A DNA stretch of 64,000 bases from Acidobacteriaceae bacterium KBS 83 (GCA_000381585.1 KB906736.1:62001-126000); one strand, 5' to 3'. Shown: positions 35,142 to 45,275, counted from the first letter of the stretch. Made by a program: numbers and translations. The notes: generated by a model from the letters alone, not told the origin.

Positions 35142-37223
35142 ATGCCCCCGTCGTCCCGGCCATCGCTCTTTCCTCCTGCTCCCTCGCCGGACACTGGCAG
35201 CCTCAGCGATCTGCTCGCCCGCACCTTCGGCTTCCCTGCCTTCCGCGCAAATCAGGAGGAGGTCTGCCGCGCCGCCATCTCCGGGCACGATCTGCTGCTG
35301 GTCATGCCGACGGGCGCCGGCAAATCGCTCTGCTACCAGTTGCCCGCCATAGCGCGCGGCGGCACGGCGCTGGTTATCAGTCCGCTCATCGCACTCATGG
35401 ATGACCAGGCGGCCAAGCTCTCGGCACGCGGCCTCAGCGTCGCCCGCATCCACTCCGGGCTCGATCGCCAGACTTCGCGCCAGGCCTGCATGGATTACCT
35501 CAACGGCAGCCTGCAGTTCCTCTTCATCGCACCGGAGCGGCTTCGCGTTCCCGGCTTCGCCGCAATGCTCGGCAAGCGCAAGCCTTCGCTCGTCGCCATC
35601 GACGAGGCGCACTGCATCTCCCAATGGGGTCACGACTTTCGTCCTGACTACCGCATGTTCGGGCAGCATCTGCACCTGCTGCGCCCCGCTCCCGTGCTGG
35701 CGCTCACCGCGACCGCAACGCCCGTCGTGCAGAAAGATATCCTCGCGCAACTCGCTCTCAACGACGCCGTGCGTTTCATCCATGGCTTCCGCCGCGACAA
35801 TCTCGCCATCGAAGTGGTCGAGGTGCCGAAGCCGCTGCGCACCGAGCGTGCTCTCGATCTCTTGCGCGATCCGGCGCGCCGGCCCGCGATCGTCTACGCG
35901 CCCACACGCAAGGATGCGGATGAGACCGCCGCCACGTTTGCCGCGCACTTCCCTGCGGCTGCCTATCACGCGGGCCTCGACGCCGATCAGCGTGAACGGG
36001 TGCAGGGCAGATTTCTCGACGGCGCCCTTGAAGTCGTCGTCGCCACGATTGCGTTCGGCATGGGCATCGATAAAGCGGATGTTCGTACCGTCATTCACAC
36101 GGCGCTTCCTGCCAGCCTCGAGGCCTATTACCAGGAAATCGGCCGTGCCGGTCGCGATAGCCTGCCCAGCCGCACCATCCTCATGCACTCCTACGCCGAT
36201 CGCCGGACACATGAGTTCTTCCTGGAGCGCGACTACCCTGCGCTCGACGAGCTTGAGCGCATCCACAAGGCGCTTGCGCGGAGGTCCGGCGACGGACCCA
36301 TCGCACGCGATGAGTTGCAGGCCGCGTTGCGCATGGATGCGGAGATCTTCGAGAAAGCGCTCGAGAAGCTCTACATTCATGCCGCAGTGAACGTTACCTA
36401 TGACGATAGGATCAGCCTCAGTCCCGAGGCCAACGGCTGGCGCCGCACCTACCGCTCCCAGGCAGACTACCGGCGGCAGCAGCTTGATCTCGTCGGCCGT
36501 TACGCCCAGGGCCATGCCTGCCGCATGGCGTCGCTGGTCGCGCACTTTGGCGATACGGCAGACAGCCGCCGCCACTGCGGTCATTGCGACGTCTGCTCGC
36601 CCGAGCGTGCCATCGCGCAAAGCTTCCGCGGCCTCACCACGCAGGAGGAGCACGCCGCGCGCGGCATCCTGAAGTCGCTGCGCAGCGGATCGTCCCCGTC
36701 GACCGGCCGTCTTTATAAAGAGCTATACCCGCGTGAGGATCTCTCTCGCAATGACTTCGACGCCGTGCTCGCCGCGTTGGCCACTGCCGGTTTGGTATTC
36801 ATCGAAGAGGCAAGCTTCGAGAAGGACGGCAAGCCGGTGAACTACCGCAAAGCCGCGCTCACTCGCGAAGGCGAAGAGCTCGTGGAGGGCGCGCCACTCG
36901 ACCTATCTCTTCGCGAACGCTCCACGCGTGACACACCGAAACAGCGAAAGGTGGAGAAGCCTTCAAGAAATATCCAAGAAAAGCCGCCCATCACCCTCTC
37001 GCCTCAGGGCGCCGCACTCGAACAGCGTCTTAAAGAATGGCGGCTCACTATTGCAAAGAAAGATGGCAAGCCCGCCTTCTTCGTTTTCGGCGACAGTGTG
37101 CTCCGCTCCATTGCGTACACGCGGCCCACAAACCTGACCGCGCTCGCCGCCATTCATGGAGTCGGTGCCGCCAAGCTCGAACGCTACGGTGCTGACGTCT
37201 GCCGTCTCTGCGCTGAGAACTAG
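35142..37223 (+). CDS. recQ: ATP-dependent DNA helicase RecQ
   Basis: 693 residues. Helicase motifs are in order: [15 protein letters not shown] (motif 0), PTGAGKS (56-62, Walker A), [18 protein letters not shown] (from 154), LTATATP, the second RecA domain with [15 protein letters not shown], and EIGRAGRD. The RQC zinc-binding region shows [12 protein letters not shown] and [10 protein letters not shown]-terminal HRDC-like domain ([33 protein letters not shown]) ends the protein. RecQ unwinds DNA 3' to 5' in recombination repair. Its last bases overlap the end of the carbonic anhydrase gene (convergent). Confidence 0.96.
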   Translation: MPPSSRPSLFPPAPSPDTGSLSDLLARTFGFPAFRANQEEVCRAAISGHDLLLVMPTGAGKSLCYQLPAIARGGTALVISPLIALMDDQAAKLSARGLSVARIHSGLDRQTSRQACMDYLNGSLQFLFIAPERLRVPGFAAMLGKRKPSLVAIDEAHCISQWGHDFRPDYRMFGQHLHLLRPAPVLALTATATPVVQKDILAQLALNDAVRFIHGFRRDNLAIEVVEVPKPLRTERALDLLRDPARRPAIVYAPTRKDADETAATFAAHFPAAAYHAGLDADQRERVQGRFLDGALEVVVATIAFGMGIDKADVRTVIHTALPASLEAYYQEIGRAGRDSLPSRTILMHSYADRRTHEFFLERDYPALDELERIHKALARRSGDGPIARDELQAALRMDAEIFEKALEKLYIHAAVNVTYDDRISLSPEANGWRRTYRSQADYRRQQLDLVGRYAQGHACRMASLVAHFGDTADSRRHCGHCDVCSPERAIAQSFRGLTTQEEHAARGILKSLRSGSSPSTGRLYKELYPREDLSRNDFDAVLAALATAGLVFIEEASFEKDGKPVNYRKAALTREGEELVEGAPLDLSLRERSTRDTPKQRKVEKPSRNIQEKPPITLSPQGAALEQRLKEWRLTIAKKDGKPAFFVFGDSVLRSIAYTRPTNLTALAAIHGVGAAKLERYGADVCRLCAEN

Positions 37224-37801
37224 CGGGGCGCCCCCGCCTCTCGCGCTCCCGGCACTTCCACCAGCTTCCCGTTCGCTACGTCATAGATGTACCCATAAAT
37301 CGGAATCGAACTCGGCACAAGCGGATGATTGCGTATCCGCGATACGTCATCCAGCACGGCTTGACGCTGATCCGGTATGCTCAGCCACTCCATGAACTCT
37401 CCTGCCCGGGAACCGGGCCCCTTACCGACATCTTTGAAGCCCTCACTGGTCAGCTGCGCCGTTTCCAAACTACTCGCCAGCAAATTGCGGATCACTTCGT
37501 TCGTGAAGAACTCCATGCCGCAGTTCGTGTGGTGAATCACAAAGAACTCTCGAGTGCCCAGTAACTTATAACTGATGACCAGGGATCGAATGGCATCATC
37601 GCTCGCGCGCCCTCCTGCATTGCGAATGACGTGGGCGTCGCCTTCAGCCAATCCGGCGTATTTGGCTGGGTCCAGCCTGGCATCCATGCAGGTGAGGATC
37701 GCAAATCCGCGCGCCGGCGGAAGTGCCAGCCTGCCCCGCTCGCCGAAGCCCTGACTGTACTGCTCGTTTGCCTTCAACACCTCATCCAGTATTTGGCTCA
37801 T
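37220..37801 (-). CDS. beta-class carbonic anhydrase
   Basis: 193 residues, the short form. Zinc ligands and partner residues are in place: Cys38, Asp40 and Arg42 (LTCMDARLD), His91 and Cys94 (HHTNCGM). It interconverts carbon dioxide and bicarbonate in the cytosol, feeding carboxylases such as the AccA complex encoded elsewhere. The gene has a strong hairpin about 50 bases upstream (37853-37877), in what would be its leader. Confidence 0.94.
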   Translation of the reverse strand: MSQILDEVLKANEQYSQGFGERGRLALPPARGFAILTCMDARLDPAKYAGLAEGDAHVIRNAGGRASDDAIRSLVISYKLLGTREFFVIHHTNCGMEFFTNEVIRNLLASSLETAQLTSEGFKDVGKGPGSRAGEFMEWLSIPDQRQAVLDDVSRIRNHPLVPSSIPIYGYIYDVANGKLVEVPGAREAGAPR

Positions 37802-37852
37802 GATGCCTCCGTTTCGGCGTCCAGCGTTTCGTTTGCCCTGTAAACGTAAAAT

Positions 37853-37877
37853 GGCCCACGGTGGATAACCGTGGGCC
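37853..37877 (-). terminator. strong hairpin with T-rich tail upstream of the carbonic anhydrase gene
   Basis: GGCCCACGGT and ACCGTGGGCC form a perfect 10-base-pair stem with loop GGATA. Read on the minus strand it is followed by ATTTTACGTTT and then by the carbonic anhydrase start 50 bases on. No minus-strand gene upstream needs a terminator, so it may be an attenuator, or the end of a small RNA. A short frame (37798-38028) reads through it but has no family signature. Confidence 0.55.
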
Positions 37878-38035
37878 GCTCGAAGTCTGTCTTTAAAGCA
37901 TCGTCAAACAGGACCTCGCCCACGGTTCTCGAAACAGCAACAAGTGAGCAGGCTGTGTGGAAAATGCATGGAGGCATGGTAGCACGCAGGTAGAGCGCTG
38001 CTACGCTTCCTTGGTCTGGATATACCATTTGCGTT

Positions 38036-39100
38036 ATGCCTCACGGATTGCATTTCACATGTCTCCTCGCGGCCGGCCTGCTGGCTGCCGGCGTACTTCC
38101 TGCGCAAGCCACTTCTCACAAATGGTCCATCGTCGTTCATGGTGGCGCTGGTGTCATCGAGCGCGAGTCCATGCCTGCTGCAACCGAAGCCGAGTACCGT
38201 GCCGCCATGAAGACGGCAGTCGAGACCGGTGCGGCTGTGCTCGAAAAGGGCGGCACATCGCTCGACGCGGTTCAGGCCACCATTCAATACCTCGAAGACA
38301 ATCCGCTCTTCAACGCAGGCAAGGGCGCCGTCTTCACTGCCGATGGCCGCAACGAACTCGACTCGGCAATCATGGATGGCGCGACGCTCAATGCCGGTTC
38401 TGTTGCACAACTAACCCGCACACGCCATCCCATCGCAGCGGCGCGCGCTGTCATGGAGAAGTCACCCGCCGTCATGTTGGCCGGCCCCGATGCCGACACG
38501 TTTGCTGCGAGCAAGGGACTCGAGCAGGTGGACAACAGCTACTTCTTCACCGAACGACGCTGGCAGGGTCTCATCAAGCAGTTGCAAAAGGAAGGCAAGC
38601 CGATTCCGCCGCGTCCCGCAGGCGCACCGCCGGCACCGGCAAAGCCACTGGCCATGCTTGAACCCGCTGACGCGCACAAGTGGGGCACCGTTGGCGTCGT
38701 AGCGCTCGATGAGGCAGGCAACATCGCCGCCGGGACATCCACCGGCGGCCTGCAGGCCAAGCTGCCCGGCCGCATCGGCGACTCGCCCATCATCGGCGCC
38801 GGCACCTACGCGTCCAATCACTCCTGTGCCGTCTCGGGCACCGGCACCGGCGAGTATTTCATCCGGCTGACGATCGCTCGTGAGATCTGCGCCCTGGTCG
38901 AAGACAAGCACATGAAGCTGCAGGCCGCGGCCGACGAAGTAATCCACAAGCAGCTCGAAGGAATTCATGGCGATGGCGGCATCATCGCCATCGCGCCCGA
39001 CGGCGAAGCCGCATGGAGCTTCAATACGCCCGGCATGTACCGCGCTCGCATGAGTCAAGGCAGCCAGCCCACCATCGCGATCTACAGCGACGAGCCGTAG
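38036..39100 (+). CDS. exported isoaspartyl peptidase/L-asparaginase (plant type)
   Basis: 354 residues with signal peptide (HFTCLLAAGLLAAGVLPAQA). It is an Ntn-hydrolase proenzyme: IVVHGGAGVIE at the start, AGKGAVFTADGRNELDSAIMDG, and the self-cleavage site HKWGTVGVVALD with nucleophile Thr218. GTSTGGLQAKLPGRIGDSP and CAVSGTGTGEYFIR follow. Cleavage before Thr218 yields two subunits that remove isoaspartyl residues from damaged peptides. A Pro-rich linker (about 188-208) precedes the cleavage site. Export to the periplasm is shared by some relatives. Confidence 0.94.
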   Translation: MPHGLHFTCLLAAGLLAAGVLPAQATSHKWSIVVHGGAGVIERESMPAATEAEYRAAMKTAVETGAAVLEKGGTSLDAVQATIQYLEDNPLFNAGKGAVFTADGRNELDSAIMDGATLNAGSVAQLTRTRHPIAAARAVMEKSPAVMLAGPDADTFAASKGLEQVDNSYFFTERRWQGLIKQLQKEGKPIPPRPAGAPPAPAKPLAMLEPADAHKWGTVGVVALDEAGNIAAGTSTGGLQAKLPGRIGDSPIIGAGTYASNHSCAVSGTGTGEYFIRLTIAREICALVEDKHMKLQAAADEVIHKQLEGIHGDGGIIAIAPDGEAAWSFNTPGMYRARMSQGSQPTIAIYSDEP

Positions 39101-39223
39101 CGCAAGGCGCATGTCATTTTCGACAAACAGCAAGTCAGCACACCGATCAGTTATTCGCTCACGAAATCCATTCGGCGGCGACCCGCGGGAGCCGCTCTGA
39201 TACCAGGCGCGCACGGCTAGTCC

Positions 39224-40510
39224 TCAGGGATGGCGATACACCACGCCATCCTTCACCACCAGCCGTACATCCTTCACCGCTTCGATCTTCTGCGTGGGAT
39301 CGCCTGCCACGGCGATCACATCGGCGAGCATGCCGGGATGCAGGCGGCCGAGTTCTTTGCTCATGCCGATCACGGATGCGTCCGTCGCTGTCGCCGCAGT
39401 CAGCGCCTCCACCGGTGTCATGCCGTCGCGCACCATCCACGCCAGTTCGCGCCAATTCTCGCCGTGCGCAAAGACACCCACATCGCTGCCGCAGCCGATC
39501 GTAACGCCGGCTTTCCGCGCCAGCTCAAACGCATGCGCTACCTCCTGCATATCCTCCGTCGGCGGGTTACCGGGCACGTAATGCTGGAAGTAAATCCCAT
39601 AAGCCTCCACCGCCGTCAGCGTCGGCATGTAGGCGACGTGCCTCTCCGCCATCAATCGAAACGTTGCCTCACTCCCGCCTGTTCCGTGTTCGATCGTGTC
39701 TACGCCGGCCAGCACAGCGCGTCGCATGCCTTCATCGGATTCCGCGTGCACCGCTACCGGACGTCCGCTGTCGTGCGCGGCGGCGACCATGGCATTCATC
39801 TCGGCCTGCGTGAACGTAGGCCGCGTCTCGCCGTGTGGGCCCGTGCGGTAATCGCCATAAATCTTGATCCAGTCCGCACCGCGTGCCGCCTGCTCGCGCA
39901 CCGCGGTCACCGCTTCGGCTTCACCCGTTGCCTCCTGCGCACCTTGCGGCAGGACGATGTCCGGCCGATAGTTTCGCACTGCAGGCCCATACGCGCCCGT
40001 CGCCACGATGGCGCGTGTCACCACCCACAGCCGGGGCCCCGGAATGACACCCTCGTTGATGGCACGCTTTAATCCCACATCCGCAAATCCAGCGCCCTCC
40101 GTGCCCAGATCGCGCAGCGTGGTGAAGCCGGCCATCAGCGTTGCCTCGGCATGCTTCGTTGCCACGACCGTGCGATACGCCGGTGGCTCCGTCAGAACCT
40201 GGGCATCCCACAATTTTTCGCTGTATGGGTGCAGCAGCAGGTGCGAGTGCAGGTCCATCAGCCCGGGCAGTACAGTCATGCCGGGCAGTGCGATATGCTC
40301 AGCATCCGGCGGCACCGTAACGCTCGAGCTCGGGCCGACTGCCTTGATCTGCTTGCCTTCGATCAGTACCACCCAGCCGGAATGGAGCGGCTCACCCGCC
40401 GTCCACACCTGCGCCGGTTCCAGCAGCAGCGGATGCGCGGCTGGCGTCTCCGCGGCAAATGAGAATGTCGCAACGGCACTCACCATCAGCAAAAAGAGGA
40501 AGCGTTTCAT
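39224..40510 (-). CDS. exported metal-dependent amidohydrolase (imidazolonepropionase-like)
   Basis: 428 residues with a signal peptide (FLFLLMVSAVATFSFAA). The amidohydrolase barrel shows LPGLMDLHSHLL (His-x-His metal pair), GADWIKIYGDYR (lysine), VAVHAESDEG, IEHGTGG and GCGSDVG. A composite beta-sandwich lies at both ends, ending VVYRHP. Related periplasmic enzymes are Xaa-Pro or other dipeptidases, or prolidases; the substrate is not known. It has 63 bases to the ABC permease gene on the same strand. Confidence 0.88.
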   Translation of the reverse strand: MKRFLFLLMVSAVATFSFAAETPAAHPLLLEPAQVWTAGEPLHSGWVVLIEGKQIKAVGPSSSVTVPPDAEHIALPGMTVLPGLMDLHSHLLLHPYSEKLWDAQVLTEPPAYRTVVATKHAEATLMAGFTTLRDLGTEGAGFADVGLKRAINEGVIPGPRLWVVTRAIVATGAYGPAVRNYRPDIVLPQGAQEATGEAEAVTAVREQAARGADWIKIYGDYRTGPHGETRPTFTQAEMNAMVAAAHDSGRPVAVHAESDEGMRRAVLAGVDTIEHGTGGSEATFRLMAERHVAYMPTLTAVEAYGIYFQHYVPGNPPTEDMQEVAHAFELARKAGVTIGCGSDVGVFAHGENWRELAWMVRDGMTPVEALTAATATDASVIGMSKELGRLHPGMLADVIAVAGDPTQKIEAVKDVRLVVKDGVVYRHP

Positions 40511-40573
40511 GCACGCGAGTGTACTTCACACGCCATCCCACCGCTGACCTTCAGCCGATTCGCGGACTTCTTC

Positions 40574-41824
40574 CTAGCTGTACCGCAACCAGCGCAGCAT
40601 CTCCGGCAGCGTCGCGCGCTTACCGTACATCAGAATGCCGATCCGGTAGATGCGCGAGGCAATCCAGATGGCCCCCCAGATGAACAGGAGCATCAGCAGC
40701 ATGGACAGCGCGATCTCCCACGCAGGGGGCATCTGCGATGACATGCGCAGAAACATCACGATAGGTGTGCATGGTGGAAAGAGTGACAGCAGCACCACCG
40801 GGAGCGCGGTCGGATTGCTGGTGATGTAGGTGATCAGAACCATTCCCACCGTCAGCGGTGCCACGATCACCATGCTGAACTGCTGGATCTCCTGCTCGCT
40901 GCTGACGCTTGCGCCCACCGCCGCCGCAATCGCGCTGTAGAAGAAAAATCCCAGCAGGAAGTAAGTGACCAGGAAGAACAGTTGCTGCGGATGGATGCCG
41001 AATCCGCCCAGCCCTGCCGTCCCCGGCAACGCGCCGGCAGAGGTGACAACAATCGCCGATATCAGCAGAAGCCAGATAGCCATCTGCGTCAGACCCGCCG
41101 CACCTACGCCCAGCAACTTGCCCGCCATCAGCGACTGCGGCCGCACCGTCGAGAGCAGCACCTCGAAGATGCGTGATGTCTTCTCCTCCACCACGGAGCG
41201 TGCCACGTTCATGCCGTAGAACACGACGGTGAAGTAGATAAGAAACATCATCGCGTACGCGCCGAAGAAACTCTTCAGCGAATTCGATGGAACCAGCTGA
41301 CCCTGCCGAAGCTGCACAGTCTGAATGTCGGCCTGATGCGTCATCGCATCGATCTCTGCCCTGGAGACGCCATGGTGGATGAGCTGCTCGCGCTCGATCC
41401 CATGGTTGAGGGCACTTTCCATCCCGCCGAGCGAAAACACGTCGCCACTGGAGCGGGAGACAAACGTCGCGTCTGGCATACTGCTGCCTGGCTTCTTTTC
41501 CAGCCACAGGTAGCCGTCCAGCGTCTTGTCTTCGACGCGCTGGTTCAGGGTCGCGCGCGCCGCATCCGCGGCAGGCGCGATCACCTCCGGAGGCTTCGCA
41601 CGTGAAGACGCATCTTGCATCTCCGCGGCTACTTCTCGCGCCAGCACCGGATCGTTCGATGCAATCGCAATGTTCTTGCCCCCGGAGCTAAGCTTCCCCG
41701 CGAGAAAGCTGCCGCCGACCATCAATCCTATGAAGAGCGGAAATAGAATCGTCATCATAAGGAACGCGCGGCTTTGGACACGTTCCAGGTACTCGCGGCG
41801 GGCGATCAGCAATACCTCACGCAT
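40574..41824 (-). CDS. ABC-2 type transporter permease (NatB-like)
   Basis: 416 residues. It starts MREVLLIARREYLERVQSRAF, a typical NatB/ABC-2 amino end, with one N-terminal helix, a large extracytoplasmic domain (about 45-180), and five C-terminal helices (MMFLIYFTVVFYGMNVARSV, SLMAGKLLGVGAAGLTQM). Its start overlaps the end of the ATPase gene by eight bases, so translation is coupled. The pair exports an unknown substrate; in Bacillus NatAB exports sodium. Confidence 0.9.
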   Translation of the reverse strand: MREVLLIARREYLERVQSRAFLMMTILFPLFIGLMVGGSFLAGKLSSGGKNIAIASNDPVLAREVAAEMQDASSRAKPPEVIAPAADAARATLNQRVEDKTLDGYLWLEKKPGSSMPDATFVSRSSGDVFSLGGMESALNHGIEREQLIHHGVSRAEIDAMTHQADIQTVQLRQGQLVPSNSLKSFFGAYAMMFLIYFTVVFYGMNVARSVVEEKTSRIFEVLLSTVRPQSLMAGKLLGVGAAGLTQMAIWLLLISAIVVTSAGALPGTAGLGGFGIHPQQLFFLVTYFLLGFFFYSAIAAAVGASVSSEQEIQQFSMVIVAPLTVGMVLITYITSNPTALPVVLLSLFPPCTPIVMFLRMSSQMPPAWEIALSMLLMLLFIWGAIWIASRIYRIGILMYGKRATLPEMLRWLRYS

Positions 41825-42719
41825 CGGCTCTCCCTCCTACCGTACGGATGAATATTTCTTCGAGTGACGGCTCGACTAATTCAAATTTGAAGATCCGCGC
41901 GTGGCGTGTCGCAGATTCAAGTAGTGCCTGGCCGTTCGCGCCATTGCGCAACTTGAACTCGGCACGGCCAGGAGACTCACGCAGTTCGGTGATCGAGGGA
42001 TCGGTAAGGAACGATGCGTCGCCCTCGTACTCGACCACAACGCGATCTCGCGGGTAGCGCGATTTCACTGCGCGCATCGTCCCTTCAAGCACCGCCCGGC
42101 CCTGGTCCACCAAGCAGATGGCATCGCACAGCTTCTCCACCTGCTCCATGCGATGAGTCGAGAACAGAATGGTCCGCCCTTTGCCTTTCAATTCCAGTAG
42201 CGTCTGCTCCAGCAATGACACATTCACCGGATCGAGCCCCGAAGACGGTTCGTCCATGATGATCAGCTCCGGATCGTGCAGCAGCGTGGCGATGAATTGG
42301 ATCTTCTGTTGCATGCCCTTGGAGAGTTCCTGCGTCTTCTTCTCCATCGACTCCGTAATCTCCATGCGTTCGCACCACTGGCGCGCGCGTGCTTTTGCGG
42401 TCGACGCCTCCAGGCCGTGCAACTGGCCCATGAAGATCAGTTGATCGATGACCTTCATACGCTTGTAGAGCCCGCGCTCTTCCGGTAGGTAGCTTATGCG
42501 CGCAAGCATGTCGCGGCGGAATGGTTCATCAAAGAGCCGCACCGTTCCGGAATCTGGCAGCGTCATGCCTACCATCATCCGGATGGTCGAGGTCTTGCCT
42601 GCTCCGTTTGGGCCCAGTAGGCCGAACATGGTGCCCTTCTCGATGCGCAGGCTCAGTTCCCGCACCGCTGCTTTGCTGCTATAGGACTTTGAAATGCGAT
42701 CGAGATCGACTACCGGCAT
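41817..42719 (-). CDS. ABC transporter ATP-binding protein (NatA-like)
   Basis: 300 residues from ATG 42719; the longer frame to 42821 adds an Arg-rich stretch without support. Walker A GPNGAGKTS (36-44), Q-loop in YLPEERGLYKRM, signature ELSKGMQQKIQ, Walker B LIIMDEPSSGLDP and the switch His in STHRMEQVEKL are all present. The C-terminal 80 residues are the NatA-type extension (LEEIFIRTVGG). Partner is the permease just downstream. Confidence 0.95.
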   Translation of the reverse strand: MPVVDLDRISKSYSSKAAVRELSLRIEKGTMFGLLGPNGAGKTSTIRMMVGMTLPDSGTVRLFDEPFRRDMLARISYLPEERGLYKRMKVIDQLIFMGQLHGLEASTAKARARQWCERMEITESMEKKTQELSKGMQQKIQFIATLLHDPELIIMDEPSSGLDPVNVSLLEQTLLELKGKGRTILFSTHRMEQVEKLCDAICLVDQGRAVLEGTMRAVKSRYPRDRVVVEYEGDASFLTDPSITELRESPGRAEFKLRNGANGQALLESATRHARIFKFELVEPSLEEIFIRTVGGRADA

Positions 42720-42967
42720 GCAATAAAGGCCCTTCAAGTTACGGCGTCCCAGTCTAGCAGAGCGCCCGCGCCTCCTTGTCTGACAAGACAATAGCGCGCC
42801 ACAATCGAAAGGTTTTAACATGATCTATCACTGTTACATATACATAATGGGGGCCCATTGTTCATAAAATCGAAATCTAAAATCCGCAACGTCCTCACAA
42901 AACATGGAATAACACCCGCAGTCAGACTTGTCACAATGCGATGACAAAGCCGTGACAAGTCTTGTGT

Positions 42968-43077
42968 GTGCCGCCGGATAGTCTTCGTCAGGATTTTCGA
43001 GCCTGGACGCCCCGCCTGCGGTTTGGAATTCCAGCCTGTTGCCCGGCACTACGTCGGGCAAGCGGCACCTTGACGAA
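42968..43077 (+). other. structured leader of the TIGR03118 gene with two crossing pairings
   Basis: The 389-base gap before 43109 holds no gene. TTCGTCAGG (42984-42992) pairs with CCtTGACGAA (43068-43077). GTGCCGC (42968-42974) pairs with GCGGCAC (43062-43068). These cross, so they are either a pseudoknot or alternatives. Inside, TTGCCCG/CGGGCAA (43039-43045 with 43055-43061) is a perfect hairpin. An AAGGAG site follows about 20 bases later. Confidence 0.35.
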
Positions 43078-43108
43078 ACGGGGCTGAAAGTATCAAGGAG
43101 TCTCGTAT

Positions 43109-44338
43109 ATGAAGACATTGTTGCGTCTCACCGTCACAACCAGCATGGCTCTTGCGATGGGAGCTGTCTCTTTTGGCCAGCACTACACACAAACCAATCT
43201 TGTCGCAAACACTCCCGGCGTCGCTCCGATTACAGATCCTCAACTGGTCAATCCCTGGGGCATCTCGCGTACCTCCGGCAGTCCTTGGTGGGTCTCTGAC
43301 AATCTAACCGGCGTGAGCACGCTCTATATCGGCAACGGAACGAAACAGGGCTTAATCGTCACTATCCCGCCATCCAATCCCAACAACAAAAAGACGCCAA
43401 CCGGGACCCCCACAGGCACGATCTCCAACAGCAGCGCCATCGACTTTCTCCTGGCACCAAAGACGCCGGCAATATTTATGTTCTCCACGCTCGACGGAAG
43501 CATCGCCGCCTGGAATCCAGGCGTTGGGCTTGCGCCGGGCGCAATGCCGCCTTCCACCCACGCTGTGACCGTAGCCAGGGGCGCCAATGGATCCAGTTAC
43601 ACGGGACTTACCAGTGCCTTTATCAACGGCCGCCCCTTTCTCTATGCTGCCAACTTCAACAAGGGGAGCGTCGACGTCTATAACACCGCCTTTCAGCACG
43701 TGACGCTGCCACGCGTCCAAGGAAGCGAGGATCCTCATGATGATTTCGCGTACGACGAGGACAACGGGAAGGATCAAGACAAGCCATTCACCGATGATCG
43801 CCTGCCGCGCAACTTCGTGCCTTTCAACGTGCAGGCCATCGGCAACGACATTGTCGTGACCTACGTCCTGCACAAAGAGGGTGCGCAGTTCGAAACCGAT
43901 GGCCCGGGCTTGGGTTATGTGGATATCTACAGTGCGTCAGGACGGCTCCTGCGGCGTCTCCAACACGGAAGCTGGTTGAATGCTCCTTGGGGCGTTGCAT
44001 TGGCGCCGCTCGATTTCGGACGCTTCAGTCACGATCTGTTGATCGGGCAGTTCGCAGGCGGCGGCACTACGCAGTCCGCCGGCTTCATCGCAGCCTATGA
44101 CCTGTCCACCGGAAAACTCGATGGACTGTTGCGGGATGTAACTGGAAAACCGCTCTCCATCCCTGGCATTTGGGCGATCAGCCCGGGCAATGTCAGCCCG
44201 GCCAACAGCGATCCGGCCAAAGCACCCGCCGCAGAGCTCTACTTCACTGCCCTCACCATTTCCAATACAGGTCCAGGCGGACTGTTTGGCTATCTCACAG
44301 CTGCTCCTACTGAGTTGATCAAGGGAAACGATCAATAA
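43109..44338 (+). CDS. TIGR03118 family exported protein
   Basis: 409 residues. Signal peptide (LRLTVTTSMALAMGAVSFG), then the family opening YTQTNLVANTPG and DPQLVNPWGIS. SPWWVSDNLTGVSTLY, FLYAANFNKGSVDVY and SGRLLRRLQHGSWLNAPWGV show a repeated-blade pattern, so a beta-propeller is likely. Members are secreted, have no known activity, and some carry a sorting signal at the C-terminus; this one does not. A clear ribosome site (AAGGAG) and a structured leader precede it; a strong terminator follows. Confidence 0.88.
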   Translation: MKTLLRLTVTTSMALAMGAVSFGQHYTQTNLVANTPGVAPITDPQLVNPWGISRTSGSPWWVSDNLTGVSTLYIGNGTKQGLIVTIPPSNPNNKKTPTGTPTGTISNSSAIDFLLAPKTPAIFMFSTLDGSIAAWNPGVGLAPGAMPPSTHAVTVARGANGSSYTGLTSAFINGRPFLYAANFNKGSVDVYNTAFQHVTLPRVQGSEDPHDDFAYDEDNGKDQDKPFTDDRLPRNFVPFNVQAIGNDIVVTYVLHKEGAQFETDGPGLGYVDIYSASGRLLRRLQHGSWLNAPWGVALAPLDFGRFSHDLLIGQFAGGGTTQSAGFIAAYDLSTGKLDGLLRDVTGKPLSIPGIWAISPGNVSPANSDPAKAPAAELYFTALTISNTGPGGLFGYLTAAPTELIKGNDQ

Positions 44339-44357
44339 GAACGCGTGACGTTTGAAG

Positions 44358-44396
44358 CAGAATGCCCTCCTTCGCGAGTTGAAGGAGGGCATTCTG
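44358..44396 (+). terminator. strong terminator after the TIGR03118 gene
   Basis: A perfect 16-base-pair stem (44358-44373 with 44381-44396) has a 7-base loop and is followed by TTTCACTT. It lies 20 bases after the stop. Confidence 0.9.
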
Positions 44397-44426
44397 TTTC
44401 ACTTCGTCTGCCAGAAAAGAGCAGCT

Positions 44427-45275
44427 CTACGAATTGTCGAAGGAACTGTCGTCAAATGAGCCACCATCATCGAACGATCCACCGTCATCGAGCGATGCAT
44501 CGTCATATGCCCCACTGTCATGGAGCGTCGGCAGATCGGTATCCGCCTGAAGCTGACCGCCGCCATCCACGTTCACGTTGCTCGCCAGGTCCTGCTGCGT
44601 ATTCAGGCCGCTGTCGCCCTCGTGCGCATATTGTTGGATGTCTGCGTTCCTGTCCTCAAATCCCGGTCCGGGCGAGTCGTAGTAGTTGTTGATCACCGTT
44701 TCTTCCGGCCGGCCTCCGAAGTCTCCTAGTCCCGAACCACCAAATCCCGCAGTGTGGCCAAAGCCATGCATCAGCGACTCAATGCCCTCAAAAGCCAAGG
44801 CACCTGCCGCCACTCCCGCCGCAGTGGTCGCGGCAGAGCGCAGGAAGCTCGACCCACCGCCCGCCGGCACGCCATACGCGGGCGGAGGATATCCGACCGG
44901 CTGTCCGTACTGCTGCGGTGCCCCGTATTGCGGAATCGGCGCATAACCCGGTTGCTGCGGTTGCGCCGGATATGTCGCGGGCCGCGGCTCATCTTTATGT
45001 CCGAAAAGATTTCCGAGAAAGCTGCCCGACTTCGCCTGCTGCTGCGTCGCGGGGTGCTGTGCCAACTGCTGCTGCAGATTTTGTATTTGCGCCTTGGCCT
45101 GTTCCAGCGCATAGCTCTGCACCAGCACGGTCTGCGCCAGGATGTAAGCCGCGTCTCGATTGCGCGCCGACCACCCTTCGATCCGCTGCGCTGCCTCGGG
45201 ATCTTTGTCATCCAGCCGCGTATTGTCCACACGCGCCATCAGGTCGTCCAGCATCTTCTGCTCTTGCGGGGTCAT
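44427..45275 (-). CDS. DUF2076 family protein
   Basis: 282 residues. The N-terminal part (MTPQEQKMLDDLMARVDNTR, then ARNRDAAYILAQTVLVQSYA and a Gln-rich coiled coil) matches DUF2076. The middle is Pro/Gln/Tyr-rich (QPQQPGYAPIPQYG), then a small hydrophobic segment (ATTAAGVAAGALAFEGIESL) and a long acidic tail with SFDDGGSFDD repeats. Members are thought to be peripheral or periplasmic ligand-binding proteins; none is characterised. It follows the menC-like gene by 107 bases on the same strand. Confidence 0.83.
   Translation of the reverse strand: MTPQEQKMLDDLMARVDNTRLDDKDPEAAQRIEGWSARNRDAAYILAQTVLVQSYALEQAKAQIQNLQQQLAQHPATQQQAKSGSFLGNLFGHKDEPRPATYPAQPQQPGYAPIPQYGAPQQYGQPVGYPPPAYGVPAGGGSSFLRSAATTAAGVAAGALAFEGIESLMHGFGHTAGFGGSGLGDFGGRPEETVINNYYDSPGPGFEDRNADIQQYAHEGDSGLNTQQDLASNVNVDGGGQLQADTDLPTLHDSGAYDDASLDDGGSFDDGGSFDDSSFDNS

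Noticed and set aside
35133-36653. 506-codon minus-strand frame
   Set aside because: Antisense to recQ; such long reverse frames are expected in GC-rich DNA.
37798-38028. 76-codon minus-strand frame upstream of the carbonic anhydrase
   Set aside because: It reads through a perfect hairpin, has no ribosome site and no known family; kept only as a remark on the hairpin.
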